Notes: a model not told the origin generated them from the letters alone. Shown: positions 1-6,278, counted from the first letter of the stretch. The stretch is DNA of 6,768 nt from an uncultured Eubacteriales bacterium (GCA_934477985.1 CAKSOR010000145.1:1-6768), one strand, 5' to 3'. Translations and numbers: made by a program.

Positions 1-1
1 G

Positions 2-115
2 CATCTCGGCAAGCTGTTCGGCACGAAGCTCGCTGGTAAGGCGGGTATCCTCGGCGGAATCATACTTATAGGAATCGGACTGGAGATCTTCATCAAGGGC
101 GTGTTCTTCAGCTGA
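2..115 (+). CDS. C-terminal end of a putative MntP-type manganese efflux pump (5' part outside window)
   Basis: Only the last 37 codons are present, in the frame ending at TGA 113-115. The peptide begins HLGKLFGTKLAGKAGILGG and continues into a hydrophobic helix (IILIGIGLEIFIKGVFF). A Gly-rich loop followed by LGGxILIxIGL and a short tail is how MntP/YebN-family proteins (six-helix inner-membrane Mn(II) exporters) usually end. The match is to the family's C-terminus only; the Asp residues that bind the metal lie upstream, outside the window. A related LysE-like or YtaF-type membrane protein is the main alternative. It converges on the LysR gene and shares its terminator. Confidence 0.6.
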   Translation, partial: HLGKLFGTKLAGKAGILGGIILIGIGLEIFIKGVFFS

Positions 116-157
116 GATGCGACTGACCCGGCTGAGAAGAAAACGCGTGCCCGGACG

Positions 158-188
158 AAAAAGTGGGGAGTTTTCTCCCCGCTTTTTT
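158..188. terminator. Bidirectional intrinsic terminator between mntP-like gene and lysR gene
   Basis: A 13-bp stem (158-170 with 175-187, one G-T wobble) closes a TTTT loop. It has an A-run on the left arm and a T-run on the right, so it can end transcription in both directions. The right arm overlaps the TAA stop codon of the leftward LysR gene at 187-189, so the two convergent genes share one terminator. Confidence 0.85.
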
Positions 189-1083
189 ATTTCCCCTCAG
201 CGGTCTGGTTGTAGATTCGCACGAGAGAGCGCAGCACCTCGTCGTGACCGAAATCGCGGTGGTAGACGATGTTCGTCTCGCGGATCATCGAGAGATTCTC
301 AATCGGAAGCGCTGTCAGCTTGCCTTTTCTGAGCTCATCCATACACGCTGAACGCGCGAGTATCGAAATGCCGAGATCCTTTCTGACAAGGTCCTTTATC
401 GCCGCGATCGAGTCGACCTCGAGCATGACGTCGAAGTCATTCAGCGTCTCGCCGATACTCTCGAGCCGCGACTCAAAGAGTATGCGCGTTGCCGAGGTAG
501 GCAGGCGGAGAATCATCTTCTGCTTTTTCAGCTCGCCAAGCGTGACAAGCTGCGAGTGCGCGAGCGGATTGTCGTTCGACATGACGCAGACGAGATAGTC
601 GGTGTCGAGCATCAGTGAATAGAGGTCGCCGCGCGCCGGTTTTCCCTCGACAATCGCGAGGTCGAGCTCATAATTTTCAAGCATCGTATAGAGATTGTTT
701 ATGGTCTCAGTAATAAGTGTAATGGCTGTGCCGTTGTCCTCGCGGCTGTAGCGGGCGATAACCTCGGTTATGAGGTTCGACTCAGCGGTGTGCGTTATGC
801 CTATCCTGAGCCTCGAAAGATGGCGTTCGTTGTCGGCGAGGTCGGAGCGCAGACGGTCGTTCATCGCCGACATACGCTTTGCGCAGCGGACGACAATTTC
901 ACCTTCCGGCGTGACGCGGAGATCACCTTTGCCGCGCAGGAATATCTTCACTCCGAGCTCGTCCTCGAGCTGTGAGATGTGGTGGCTGACCGCGGGCTGA
1001 GTCAGCGAGAGAACCTCGGCGGCTTTAGTAAAGCTCTTCTGTTCGGCGACCGCGAGGAGTGTGTAGACCTTCTGATCAAGCAT
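187..1083 (-). CDS. LysR-type transcriptional regulator
   Basis: The 298-aa product has the usual length of the family. Residues 17-44 form the N-terminal winged helix-turn-helix with the signature SFTKAAEVLSLTQPAVSHHI, then LEDELGVKIF and the wing (LRVTPEGE). From about residue 90 it becomes the periplasmic-binding-protein-like effector domain (LRIGIT...LDLAIVEG...DLVRKDLGISIL). The start is supported by AGGAGA at 1091-1096, 7 nt upstream of ATG. It is divergent from the antiporter-mgtC operon across 193 nt, the classic arrangement in which a LysR protein controls the neighbouring operon and itself. The residues do not reveal the inducer; the gene content suggests a cation, pH or membrane-stress signal, but that is inference. 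I saw no clean sigma-A promoter for this gene on the minus strand. Confidence 0.95.
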   Translation of the reverse strand: MLDQKVYTLLAVAEQKSFTKAAEVLSLTQPAVSHHISQLEDELGVKIFLRGKGDLRVTPEGEIVVRCAKRMSAMNDRLRSDLADNERHLSRLRIGITHTAESNLITEVIARYSREDNGTAITLITETINNLYTMLENYELDLAIVEGKPARGDLYSLMLDTDYLVCVMSNDNPLAHSQLVTLGELKKQKMILRLPTSATRILFESRLESIGETLNDFDVMLEVDSIAAIKDLVRKDLGISILARSACMDELRKGKLTALPIENLSMIRETNIVYHRDFGHDEVLRSLVRIYNQTAEGK

Positions 1084-1108
1084 GATATTGTCTCCTATTA
1101 TAAAAATT

Positions 1109-1162
1109 TATGATATGTTCAAAAAATATAATTTGACTTTATGCTGAAAATAGTATATCATA
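1109..1162. promoter_or_regulatory. Split inverted repeat, candidate LysR operator
   Basis: TATGATAT at 1109-1116 is the exact reverse complement of ATATCATA at 1155-1162, with 38 nt between. The right half-site covers the -10 box of the operon promoter and the left half-site lies about 25 nt from the lysR start. Two dispersed half-sites that bend DNA are typical of LysR regulators. The sequence is AT-rich, so an 8-bp match could arise by chance. Confidence 0.35.
1133..1161 (+). promoter_or_regulatory. Sigma-A promoter of the antiporter-mgtC operon
   Basis: TTGACT (1133-1138), a 17-nt spacer and TATCAT (1156-1161) face the antiporter gene. TATATA repeats directly downstream offer alternative -10 positions. 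Transcription would start near 1168, giving a leader of about 108 nt before the ATG at 1277. Confidence 0.75.
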
Positions 1163-1168
1163 TATATA

Positions 1169-1254
1169 GCGGATTTACAAGGACTTTACCGAGATTTTAC
1201 ATTGATTTTTATCCGGCGGCACGGAATGTCAGCCGGATTTGTTTAGCGATCCGC
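1169..1254 (+). promoter_or_regulatory. Structured 5' leader with alternative pairing and 11-nt repeats
   Basis: The leader of the antiporter operon contains a hairpin ATCCGGC/GCCGGAT (1211-1217 with 1232-1238). It also has an outer pair GCGGAT/ATCCGC (1169-1174 with 1249-1254). CGGAT and ATCCG each occur twice, so the segments can pair 1-4 with 2-3, or 1-2 with 3-4. TTTAC starts at 1174, 1185 and 1196, exactly 11 nt apart. No U-tract follows, so if this is regulatory it would act on translation or bind a protein. I could not match it to a known riboswitch class. Confidence 0.35.
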
Positions 1255-1276
1255 ATTTCACCCCAGGAGGACTAAC

Positions 1277-2713
1277 ATGATAGATTCAATCCGCGCCGCC
1301 TTTGACAATATGTCTCCGGCGGCATCGGTAATAATTTCAGTCGCGCTGATGCTTTTCGGCGGATTCGCGATGACAAGGCTTACAAAGCTCGCAAGACTCC
1401 CGAACGTCACGGCGTACATAATCGCCGGCATCCTGCTCGGACCGTTCTGCCTGAACCTCGTGCCGACAAATATCGTGCAGGGAATGGACTTCATCTCCGA
1501 CATCGCGCTGGCGTTCATAGCCTTCGGCGTAGGAGAGTTCTTCAGGCTCGACACGCTTAAAAAGAGCGGCGTCGGGATGATTATAATAACCGTTTTCGAG
1601 GCGCTTGTCGCGTCGGTACTCGTCTTTCTGGTCTGCTTCTTCGTGCTCAGACTCGATTTCGCGTTCTCGATTGTCCTCGGCGCGCTGGCGTCAGCAACAG
1701 CGCCCGCGTCGACGATGATGACGATACGCCAGACCGGCGCGAAAGGCGAGTTCGTCGACACACTTCTGCAAGTCGTCGCGTTTGACGATGTCATCGGACT
1801 CATCGCGTACAGCATCGCGATTTCGCTCGCGATGTCGTCTATCGGCGGCGGGGCTTTCGAGCCGTCGGTGGTTATAATTCCGATAATAAAGAATCTCGTG
1901 GCGATAATTGTCGGCGGCGGATTCGGCGTGCTTCTGAAGCTGCTGATCCCGCAGAAGCGCTCGACCGACAACCGCCTGATAATCCTTGTCGGACTGCTTT
2001 TCACCTTCTGCGGAATCTGCGCGCTGATGGACGTCTCGCCGCTGCTCGGCTGTATGGTCATCGGAACGGTCTACATAAATCTCACGGACGACAACAAGCT
2101 CTTCTTGCAGCTTAACTATTTCAACCCGCCGATACTGCTTCTCTTCTTTGTGAAGTCCGGACTCGGATTCCGGCTTGACGCGCTGACCGGCGCAGGGAGT
2201 GTCGGCAGCGTGCCCCTCTGGGTGATCGGCGTCGTCTATTTCGCGGTCAGAATAATCGGCAAATACATCGGAGCGTTCGCCGGCTGCGCAATCGCGAAGA
2301 AGCCGAAGACAGTGCGCAACTATCTCGGACTCGCGCTGATCCCTCAGGCAGGAGTCGCTATAGGTCTCGCGGCGCTCGGAGCGAGAACTCTCGGCGGAAG
2401 CGAGGGCGACTCGCTGAACACAATAATTTTGGCGTCGAGCGTGCTCTACGAGATGATCGGACCGGTCTGTGCGAAGCTGTCGCTGTCGCTTTCGAAGTCG
2501 TATTCGACAAAGATCGAGGATCTTGCGCCGGTCGAGGAGACCGGAGAGCCGAAGTCTGAGGTCGATATACTGATAGAGCGGATAAACAAGATTCAGAAGG
2601 AGCTTCCGGCGCACAATCAGCCTGACGCGGCTGAACAGGCGTTCACCGAGGCGGCTGAGGAGCAGCTCGAAGCGATGGGATACGGTCGCCGCAAGCTGCT
2701 CAGAGGAAGATAA
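1277..2713 (+). CDS. CPA2-family cation/proton antiporter (Na+/H+ exchanger domain)
   Basis: The 478-aa polytopic membrane protein exchanges a monovalent cation for protons across the cytoplasmic membrane. Residues about 15-400 form the Na_H_exchanger fold. LPNVTAYIIAGILLGP (41-56) is the second helix of the family. TAP at 141-143 and FDDVIGL (169-175) form the unwound-helix ion site; the adjacent D170-D171 pair is the form seen in electrogenic Na+/H+ antiporters such as NapA, whereas KefC-type K+ systems carry Gln-Asp. RIIGK (325-329) and LIPQAGVAIGLA (354-365) are late-helix motifs. The tail (about 405-478) is hydrophilic, charged and probably helical, with no Rossmann TrkA-N domain, so no NAD or glutathione gating is expected. 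The start has AGGAGG at 1265-1270, 6 nt before ATG. It is followed after 12 nt by the mgtC-like gene. Ion choice (Na, K or Li) cannot be settled from sequence. Confidence 0.93.
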   Translation: MIDSIRAAFDNMSPAASVIISVALMLFGGFAMTRLTKLARLPNVTAYIIAGILLGPFCLNLVPTNIVQGMDFISDIALAFIAFGVGEFFRLDTLKKSGVGMIIITVFEALVASVLVFLVCFFVLRLDFAFSIVLGALASATAPASTMMTIRQTGAKGEFVDTLLQVVAFDDVIGLIAYSIAISLAMSSIGGGAFEPSVVIIPIIKNLVAIIVGGGFGVLLKLLIPQKRSTDNRLIILVGLLFTFCGICALMDVSPLLGCMVIGTVYINLTDDNKLFLQLNYFNPPILLLFFVKSGLGFRLDALTGAGSVGSVPLWVIGVVYFAVRIIGKYIGAFAGCAIAKKPKTVRNYLGLALIPQAGVAIGLAALGARTLGGSEGDSLNTIILASSVLYEMIGPVCAKLSLSLSKSYSTKIEDLAPVEETGEPKSEVDILIERINKIQKELPAHNQPDAAEQAFTEAAEEQLEAMGYGRRKLLRGR

Positions 2714-2725
2714 GGAGGAAAAACA

Positions 2726-3442
2726 ATGACTGACCCGATAGCAAAGCTTCTCGGCGAATGGAGCGCTGAGATAACGATGGAATCCGTGCTGCTGCGGCTG
2801 CTGATCTCAGTGGTCTTCGCGGCGATAATCGGCTGTGAGCGCGCGACAAAGCGGCACGCCGCCGGACTGAGGACATTCATACTGGTGTCGATGGCGTCGT
2901 CGATGGCGACGATGGTCGATGTATATTTCGCCGAGAGCTACGGAAGCGGATTTCTGGTGCTGTCCGCGGCAACGGTGATCGGCACGGCGATAATCAGCTC
3001 GAACTCGATACTTTTCAGCTCGAAGAATCAGATCAAGGGACTGACGACGTCTGTCGGACTCTGGGCGGTCGGAGTGCTCGGAATCGCGGTCGGCGCGGGA
3101 TTTTACAGCGCGGGACTTATCGGATTCCTGACGCTTCTCATCTGCCTGTCGATGTTCCCGACGTTCGAGACATACCTGAAGAACCGCTCGAACCACTTCG
3201 AGGTGCACCTTGAGCTGACGAACAAGTCCTACTTGCAGGATTTCGTGACGACGCTCAGGAAGCTCGGACTGAGAATAGACGATATCGAGGCGAATCCGGC
3301 GTACTTGAATTCCGGGCTGAGCGTTTACTCGGTCTCGGTGACTATAGCGAGCCAGGAGCTTAAGAAATACAAGACTCACAGCGAGATCATAAAGGCGGTC
3401 GGCACGCTTGAGTATGTATATTATATCGAAGAGATGAACTGA
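2726..3442 (+). CDS. MgtC/SapB-family membrane protein
   Basis: The 238-aa protein has an N-terminal MgtC domain of about four to five membrane helices (roughly residues 18-145). The conserved signature GCER (36-39) is followed by AGLRTFILVSMASS (46-59) and a Gly-rich helix (SVGLWAVGVLGIAVGAGFY). A soluble C-terminal domain (about 155-238, FEVHLELTNKSYLQDFVTTL onward) resembles the ACT-like domain of MgtC proteins. Members help cells survive low Mg2+ and acid and inhibit the F-type ATP synthase in some bacteria; that they transport Mg2+ themselves is doubtful. A strong AAGGAGGA (2712-2719) overlaps the antiporter stop codon, so the two are co-transcribed and probably translationally coupled. 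Pairing with a cation/proton antiporter suggests a joint role in membrane potential or pH/ion balance, which is inference. Confidence 0.92.
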   Translation: MTDPIAKLLGEWSAEITMESVLLRLLISVVFAAIIGCERATKRHAAGLRTFILVSMASSMATMVDVYFAESYGSGFLVLSAATVIGTAIISSNSILFSSKNQIKGLTTSVGLWAVGVLGIAVGAGFYSAGLIGFLTLLICLSMFPTFETYLKNRSNHFEVHLELTNKSYLQDFVTTLRKLGLRIDDIEANPAYLNSGLSVYSVSVTIASQELKKYKTHSEIIKAVGTLEYVYYIEEMN

Positions 3443-3484
3443 GTAATTCTGTCCCGCGTAAATCGGTCAGAGTCGCCGTCATTC

Positions 3485-3550
3485 AAAAAACGCGTGACCG
3501 TTCTGTAACCCTTCACAAGGCTGGGTTATCGGACGGGCACGCGCTTTTTT
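3485..3550. terminator. Long bidirectional terminator between two convergent operons
   Basis: An A6 run (3485-3490), stem segments CGCGTG/CACGCG (3491-3496 with 3538-3543), CCGT/ACGG (3498-3501 with 3533-3536) and TAACCC/GGGTTA (3506-3511 with 3523-3528), then a T6 run (3545-3550). The symmetric A and T runs let it stop both the mgtC-like transcript and the leftward oxidoreductase transcript. Confidence 0.85.
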
Positions 3551-3563
3551 GTTCATCGACCTC

Positions 3564-3593
3564 AGACTCACGCTCTGAGCGTTTTTTGAGTCT
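3564..3593 (+). terminator. Possible back-up terminator overlapping the oxidoreductase 3' end
   Basis: ACGCT (3570-3574), loop CTG and AGCGT (3578-3582) form a small hairpin followed by a T-run to 3587. An outer pair AGACTCA/TGAGTCT (3564-3570 with 3587-3593) brackets it. It would act on rightward transcripts that escape the main terminator. It lies over the last codons of the leftward gene, so part of the pattern may be coding constraint. Confidence 0.35.
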
Positions 3594-5271
3594 CGCCCAT
3601 GATGCTCTCTTCCGCGGCAAGGCAGAGGCGCGAAACAGTCTTTTCGACCGACTCGTCCGGATAATTCGCGTACTTTGTCTCAAGCGTTCTGAGAAGCCCG
3701 AGCGAATCCCTGTCGCAAAGCTCACCGAGAATCCATATTGCGGCTGTCTGCGGGAGCTTGTCCGCCGAGAGCGTCCGGTCCGTGAGCGGCTTTGCGGCGG
3801 CTTCACGGAGAATCGCGGTGACTTCGCATGGCGGCTTTCTGCCGAAGATACCGAGTATTCCGAGCAGAGCCGCCGCGCCGAAGCGAGTCTTTTCAACGCC
3901 GAGCATCGACTCAACTTCAGAATCCGGCGAAAACTCTCCGCTGAGCGCGAAGACGACCGCCGCGCCGTAATTTCCGGAGGCGAGAAGCTCTCCGAGCTCT
4001 TCATTTGTCGTCGGAGGCTTGACCGGAGTCCACTCCATGAATCCCTGAATCGCCGAAATGACAGGCTCTGAATCTCCTCCAAAGCTGTTCTCATGAAGCC
4101 GCGCGGCTGCGGCATGACTTTCAACCTCATATACCGGGAGTTTGTCTCTTACCGCGAAATAAGCTATCGCGGCTGCCGCCTCGCCGAGGCGCTCCATGTC
4201 CTTTTTCATGCGGACGCACCCGATAAGCTCGTCGCCAAGCGAGATTCCCCGATCCGCGACGATGAGATTCCGACTGCCCTCCGGGATCATCATCCCCGCC
4301 GTCACCGGGACGTTCAGACCGAATCCGCGCATCTTGCATCCGAGCCACCATAACTTCTGACCGTACGACGCCGAAACGATGTCTCCGCCGACGTGGTCTA
4401 TCGGGGCAAACGCAAAAAAGAGCGGTTCACCGGTGAATTCCCCGCGAAGATACGGGATCAGCTCAAGCGTCTCGGTTCCGAAAATACGCTCAGCGTCGCG
4501 AAAGCAGGGCATCTCAGCCACTTCGACCATGCGCCCGTTCGCGCTGTAGCTTTCGCACAGAAAGGGCGGCTTTGAGCCGACGTTAACGAGTATTTCCGAG
4601 AGCCTGAAATCATCTCGCAGAGCGGAGGTTCTCTGACCGCAGCACACGGGTGAGTTCCGGACGAGCCTTCCGGCGATCACGGCGCGTGTCCGCGTGAAAA
4701 ACATCCGCGCGGCGTCGCTCTCTGTCCGGGTCGGAAATCCGGCGCTCCGGACGACAATCTGATCTCCGGTCGAGTCGATCACGACCTTTGCCGCGATATT
4801 GAAGCGTCCTGACGTGTCAAAGCACTCCACGCCGACTATCCTTCCGTCCTCGACGAAGACTCCGGTGACCGAGGTGTTTAAAAGCAGACGGCATCCCGCC
4901 TTTCTCGCGGTGTCCTCGAGGACGTACGCCTTTGCCGCGCCGTGAATAAAGCGGCTGCCTATCTCGGAGTCTTCCGTGCCGGTGTGCATGAAGGCTGAGT
5001 CGCAGAGCTTCTGCGCGCGAAGATCCAGTTCCTCGAAGCGACCACCCGGATTTCCCCACGAATAGTCCCAGATACCGCCGACGGTTCCGATTCCGCCCAT
5101 CGAGCCGAAGACCTCGACTCCGACAGTATCGAGTCCGCTTTCAGCGCCTGAAATCGCAGCCATAGCTCCGGCTGTTCCGAGTCCCGCGACGAGAAGCTCG
5201 CAGGAGAGTTCAAACTCCGGACTGCATTCGGTCTTTTCGGTTTTTCCGTTCAGGATACGGCAGTAAAGCAT
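3568..5271 (-). CDS. FAD-dependent oxidoreductase with helical C-terminal extension
   Basis: The 567-aa protein has a complete FAD-binding fold of the FAD_oxidored type. GLGTAG (30-35) is the dinucleotide motif after a strand (CELLVA), with E53 closing the second strand and MGGIGTVGG (58-66) after it. VVIDSTGD (163-170) is the family's second flavin motif. NLIVADRGISLGDELIG (335-351) and GEAAAA (363-368) form the C-terminal flavin-binding segment. Residues about 400-567 are outside the core, Ala/Leu/Glu-rich and helical, resembling a HEAT-like or interaction domain. There is no signal peptide, so it should be cytoplasmic. I cannot name the substrate or electron acceptor. The start has GAGGAGG at 5279-5285, 7 nt upstream, inside the end of the preceding gene, whose stop it overlaps by 22 nt. 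Ten or more extra residues precede the fold, which is unremarkable. Confidence is high for fold, low for role. Confidence 0.88.
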   Translation of the reverse strand: MLYCRILNGKTEKTECSPEFELSCELLVAGLGTAGAMAAISGAESGLDTVGVEVFGSMGGIGTVGGIWDYSWGNPGGRFEELDLRAQKLCDSAFMHTGTEDSEIGSRFIHGAAKAYVLEDTARKAGCRLLLNTSVTGVFVEDGRIVGVECFDTSGRFNIAAKVVIDSTGDQIVVRSAGFPTRTESDAARMFFTRTRAVIAGRLVRNSPVCCGQRTSALRDDFRLSEILVNVGSKPPFLCESYSANGRMVEVAEMPCFRDAERIFGTETLELIPYLRGEFTGEPLFFAFAPIDHVGGDIVSASYGQKLWWLGCKMRGFGLNVPVTAGMMIPEGSRNLIVADRGISLGDELIGCVRMKKDMERLGEAAAAIAYFAVRDKLPVYEVESHAAAARLHENSFGGDSEPVISAIQGFMEWTPVKPPTTNEELGELLASGNYGAAVVFALSGEFSPDSEVESMLGVEKTRFGAAALLGILGIFGRKPPCEVTAILREAAAKPLTDRTLSADKLPQTAAIWILGELCDRDSLGLLRTLETKYANYPDESVEKTVSRLCLAAEESIMGETQKTLRA

Positions 5272-5993
5272 TTTCTTCCCTCCTCAAAAGCGGCGTCGGC
5301 GTTATCATACGCGGCGGACTGGATACGCAGGATTCCGTCACGGGATTCAGAGATGCCGGGTTTCCCGCGGACATCTGTCTCATGCGCCGCGGCGGCGATT
5401 TTCCAGCCCGACGGGAGAATCGCCGATCTGTTTTCAAAGCGTGAAAGAACCTCTGTCAGCGGCGACTCAACATATTGCGGGAGCTTTACCGACAGAAACC
5501 CCTCCGCGTCAAATCCGCCCGGAAAAGCCTCGAATCCCTCGCAGAAAAGCTCCTGATCGCCCTCTGTGCGCGCACAGATGAGGTTGTATCTTCTCTCGCC
5601 GGACAGTGCGCGGGTGTCGACGACTCTGTCGCAGAGAACGCTTCCGAATCCGTTTGTACCGAAATATCCGACTCTGTATCCGTGATCCTCGCGTTCAATC
5701 GCGGCAGGACGGCAGCAGAGAAGCATACCCGCGCCGGAATCCCTGAGAAGTCCGCACATTATCGCGTCAAGCGCCGGAGTGGAGACTCCGCGTCCGACGA
5801 GTCCCCGGCGGATAAGCTCATTCGCGACGATATTTCCCGGGCTGACCGGTCGCATGGGACGCAGTGTCCGCGTGTAGTCGGCGGCAAGATCCGCTCCCGC
5901 ATCGATAAGGACTACATTCTCTCCGCCCTCATACGCGATTCCGCAGCCGAGTGCTGTCGCGCCAAGGACAGCGACTTTGAATTTTTTTGTCAT
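5250..5993 (-). CDS. Divergent FAD/NAD-binding-like partner protein of the oxidoreductase
   Basis: The 247-aa protein starts with a Rossmann-like strand-turn-helix (FKVAVLGATALGCGIAYEGG) and a second strand ending in D31 (NVVLIDAG). The motif is GATALG (11-16): the middle Gly of GxGxxG is Thr. A segment near residues 140-155 (CDRVVDTRALSGERR) aligns in style with the VVIDSTGD region of the downstream enzyme but lacks the TGD. The C-terminal flavin-binding segment is absent. It therefore looks like a half-length, degenerate relative of FAD oxidoreductases rather than a complete enzyme. Its last 22 nt overlap the next gene, so the two are coupled and may form a heteromer in which this is a regulatory, structural or substrate-binding subunit; that is inference. 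The ribosome site (about AGTGAG, 6000s) is weak compared with its neighbours. Confidence 0.72.
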   Translation of the reverse strand: MTKKFKVAVLGATALGCGIAYEGGENVVLIDAGADLAADYTRTLRPMRPVSPGNIVANELIRRGLVGRGVSTPALDAIMCGLLRDSGAGMLLCCRPAAIEREDHGYRVGYFGTNGFGSVLCDRVVDTRALSGERRYNLICARTEGDQELFCEGFEAFPGGFDAEGFLSVKLPQYVESPLTEVLSRFENRSAILPSGWKIAAAAHETDVRGKPGISESRDGILRIQSAAYDNADAAFEEGRKCFTAVS

Positions 5994-6044
5994 AAGTGCC
6001 GCTCACTTTCTGTTTCAGCGCCACGAAGACGCTTTATTGACATT

Positions 6045-6073
6045 ATTATAAAGGGTTTTTTGAATAATTTCAA
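6045..6073 (-). promoter_or_regulatory. Sigma-A promoter of the leftward oxidoreductase operon
   Basis: On the minus strand TTGAAA (6073-6068), a 17-nt spacer and a perfect TATAAT (6050-6045) precede the start codon at 5993. Transcription would begin near 6038, leaving a leader of about 45 nt. Confidence 0.8.
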
Positions 6074-6092
6074 TAGCTGTGTGAAGAGTTAA

Positions 6093-6228
6093 CTTAAAAT
6101 TTACAACTGATAATTGAGAGCGTGACATATGAAAGGTCCGGAAGCAAAAATTATCGGCTTCATGGAAGGCGCGGACAAGCGCTCGGTGTCGGCACGCCGG
6201 ATTATGCGGTGTTGCCTTAAAATTTACA
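6093..6228. repeat. 13-bp direct repeat flanking the DUF262-like fragment
   Basis: CTTAAAATTTACA occurs at 6093-6105 and again at 6216-6228, 123 nt apart. The two copies bracket the DUF262-like fragment. The first copy continues into ACTGATAATTGA, which resembles the AT-rich short interspersed repeats common between genes in gut Clostridia. Possible origins are a target duplication, two copies of that repeat, or a deletion scar. Confidence 0.5.
6129..6182 (+). pseudogene. Fragment: N-terminus of a DUF262 (GmrSD-type) protein
   Basis: The first 18 codons after ATG 6129 read MKGPEAKIIGFMEGADKR. DUF262 proteins (the nuclease/NTPase half of GmrS-GmrD-type modification-dependent restriction systems) commonly open with this kind of sequence, followed directly by FVIPVYQRxYDW. 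Here the match stops exactly at KR, and neither the IPVYQR motif nor any later part of the family appears in any frame. The open frame runs on to 6335 but with unrelated residues, through the promoter of the next gene, so I do not regard it as functional. The upstream ribosome site (GAGAG near 6116) is weak. The identification is from memory of the family's N-terminus and covers only 18 residues. Confidence 0.5.
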
Positions 6229-6278
6229 TGCGCGTTCTGCACAAATACGCGTATGGGATTTTTTGTAAAAAAATGCCT

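Noticed and set aside
1097..1120. TTGAAC ... TATAAT on the minus strand as the lysR promoter
   Set aside because: The spacer is only 14 nt and the TATAAT abuts the ribosome binding site, so the transcript would start inside or after it.
1211..1238. Leader hairpin as an intrinsic terminator
   Set aside because: The stem is followed by TTTGTTTAGC rather than a continuous T-run, so termination there is unlikely.
1258..2061. Long open frame on the minus strand inside the antiporter gene (267 codons)
   Set aside because: It mirrors the antiporter codons, gives a Ser/Thr/Ile-rich product without family features, and overlaps a well supported gene with its own promoter and ribosome site.
1691..2614. 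Second minus-strand open frame inside the antiporter gene (307 codons)
   Set aside because: The product is an Arg/Asp/His-rich low-complexity string typical of an antisense shadow in GC-rich coding DNA.
5250..5271. Frameshift splitting one large flavoprotein into two genes
   Set aside because: Each protein begins with its own Rossmann-like motif and the second has its own strong GAGGAGG site, so they are two genes rather than one broken gene.
5475..6092. Rightward open frame of 205 codons over the short flavoprotein-like gene
   Set aside because: Composition is Ser/Arg-rich with no recognisable domain, no good ribosome site, and it runs through the minus-strand promoter at 6045-6073.
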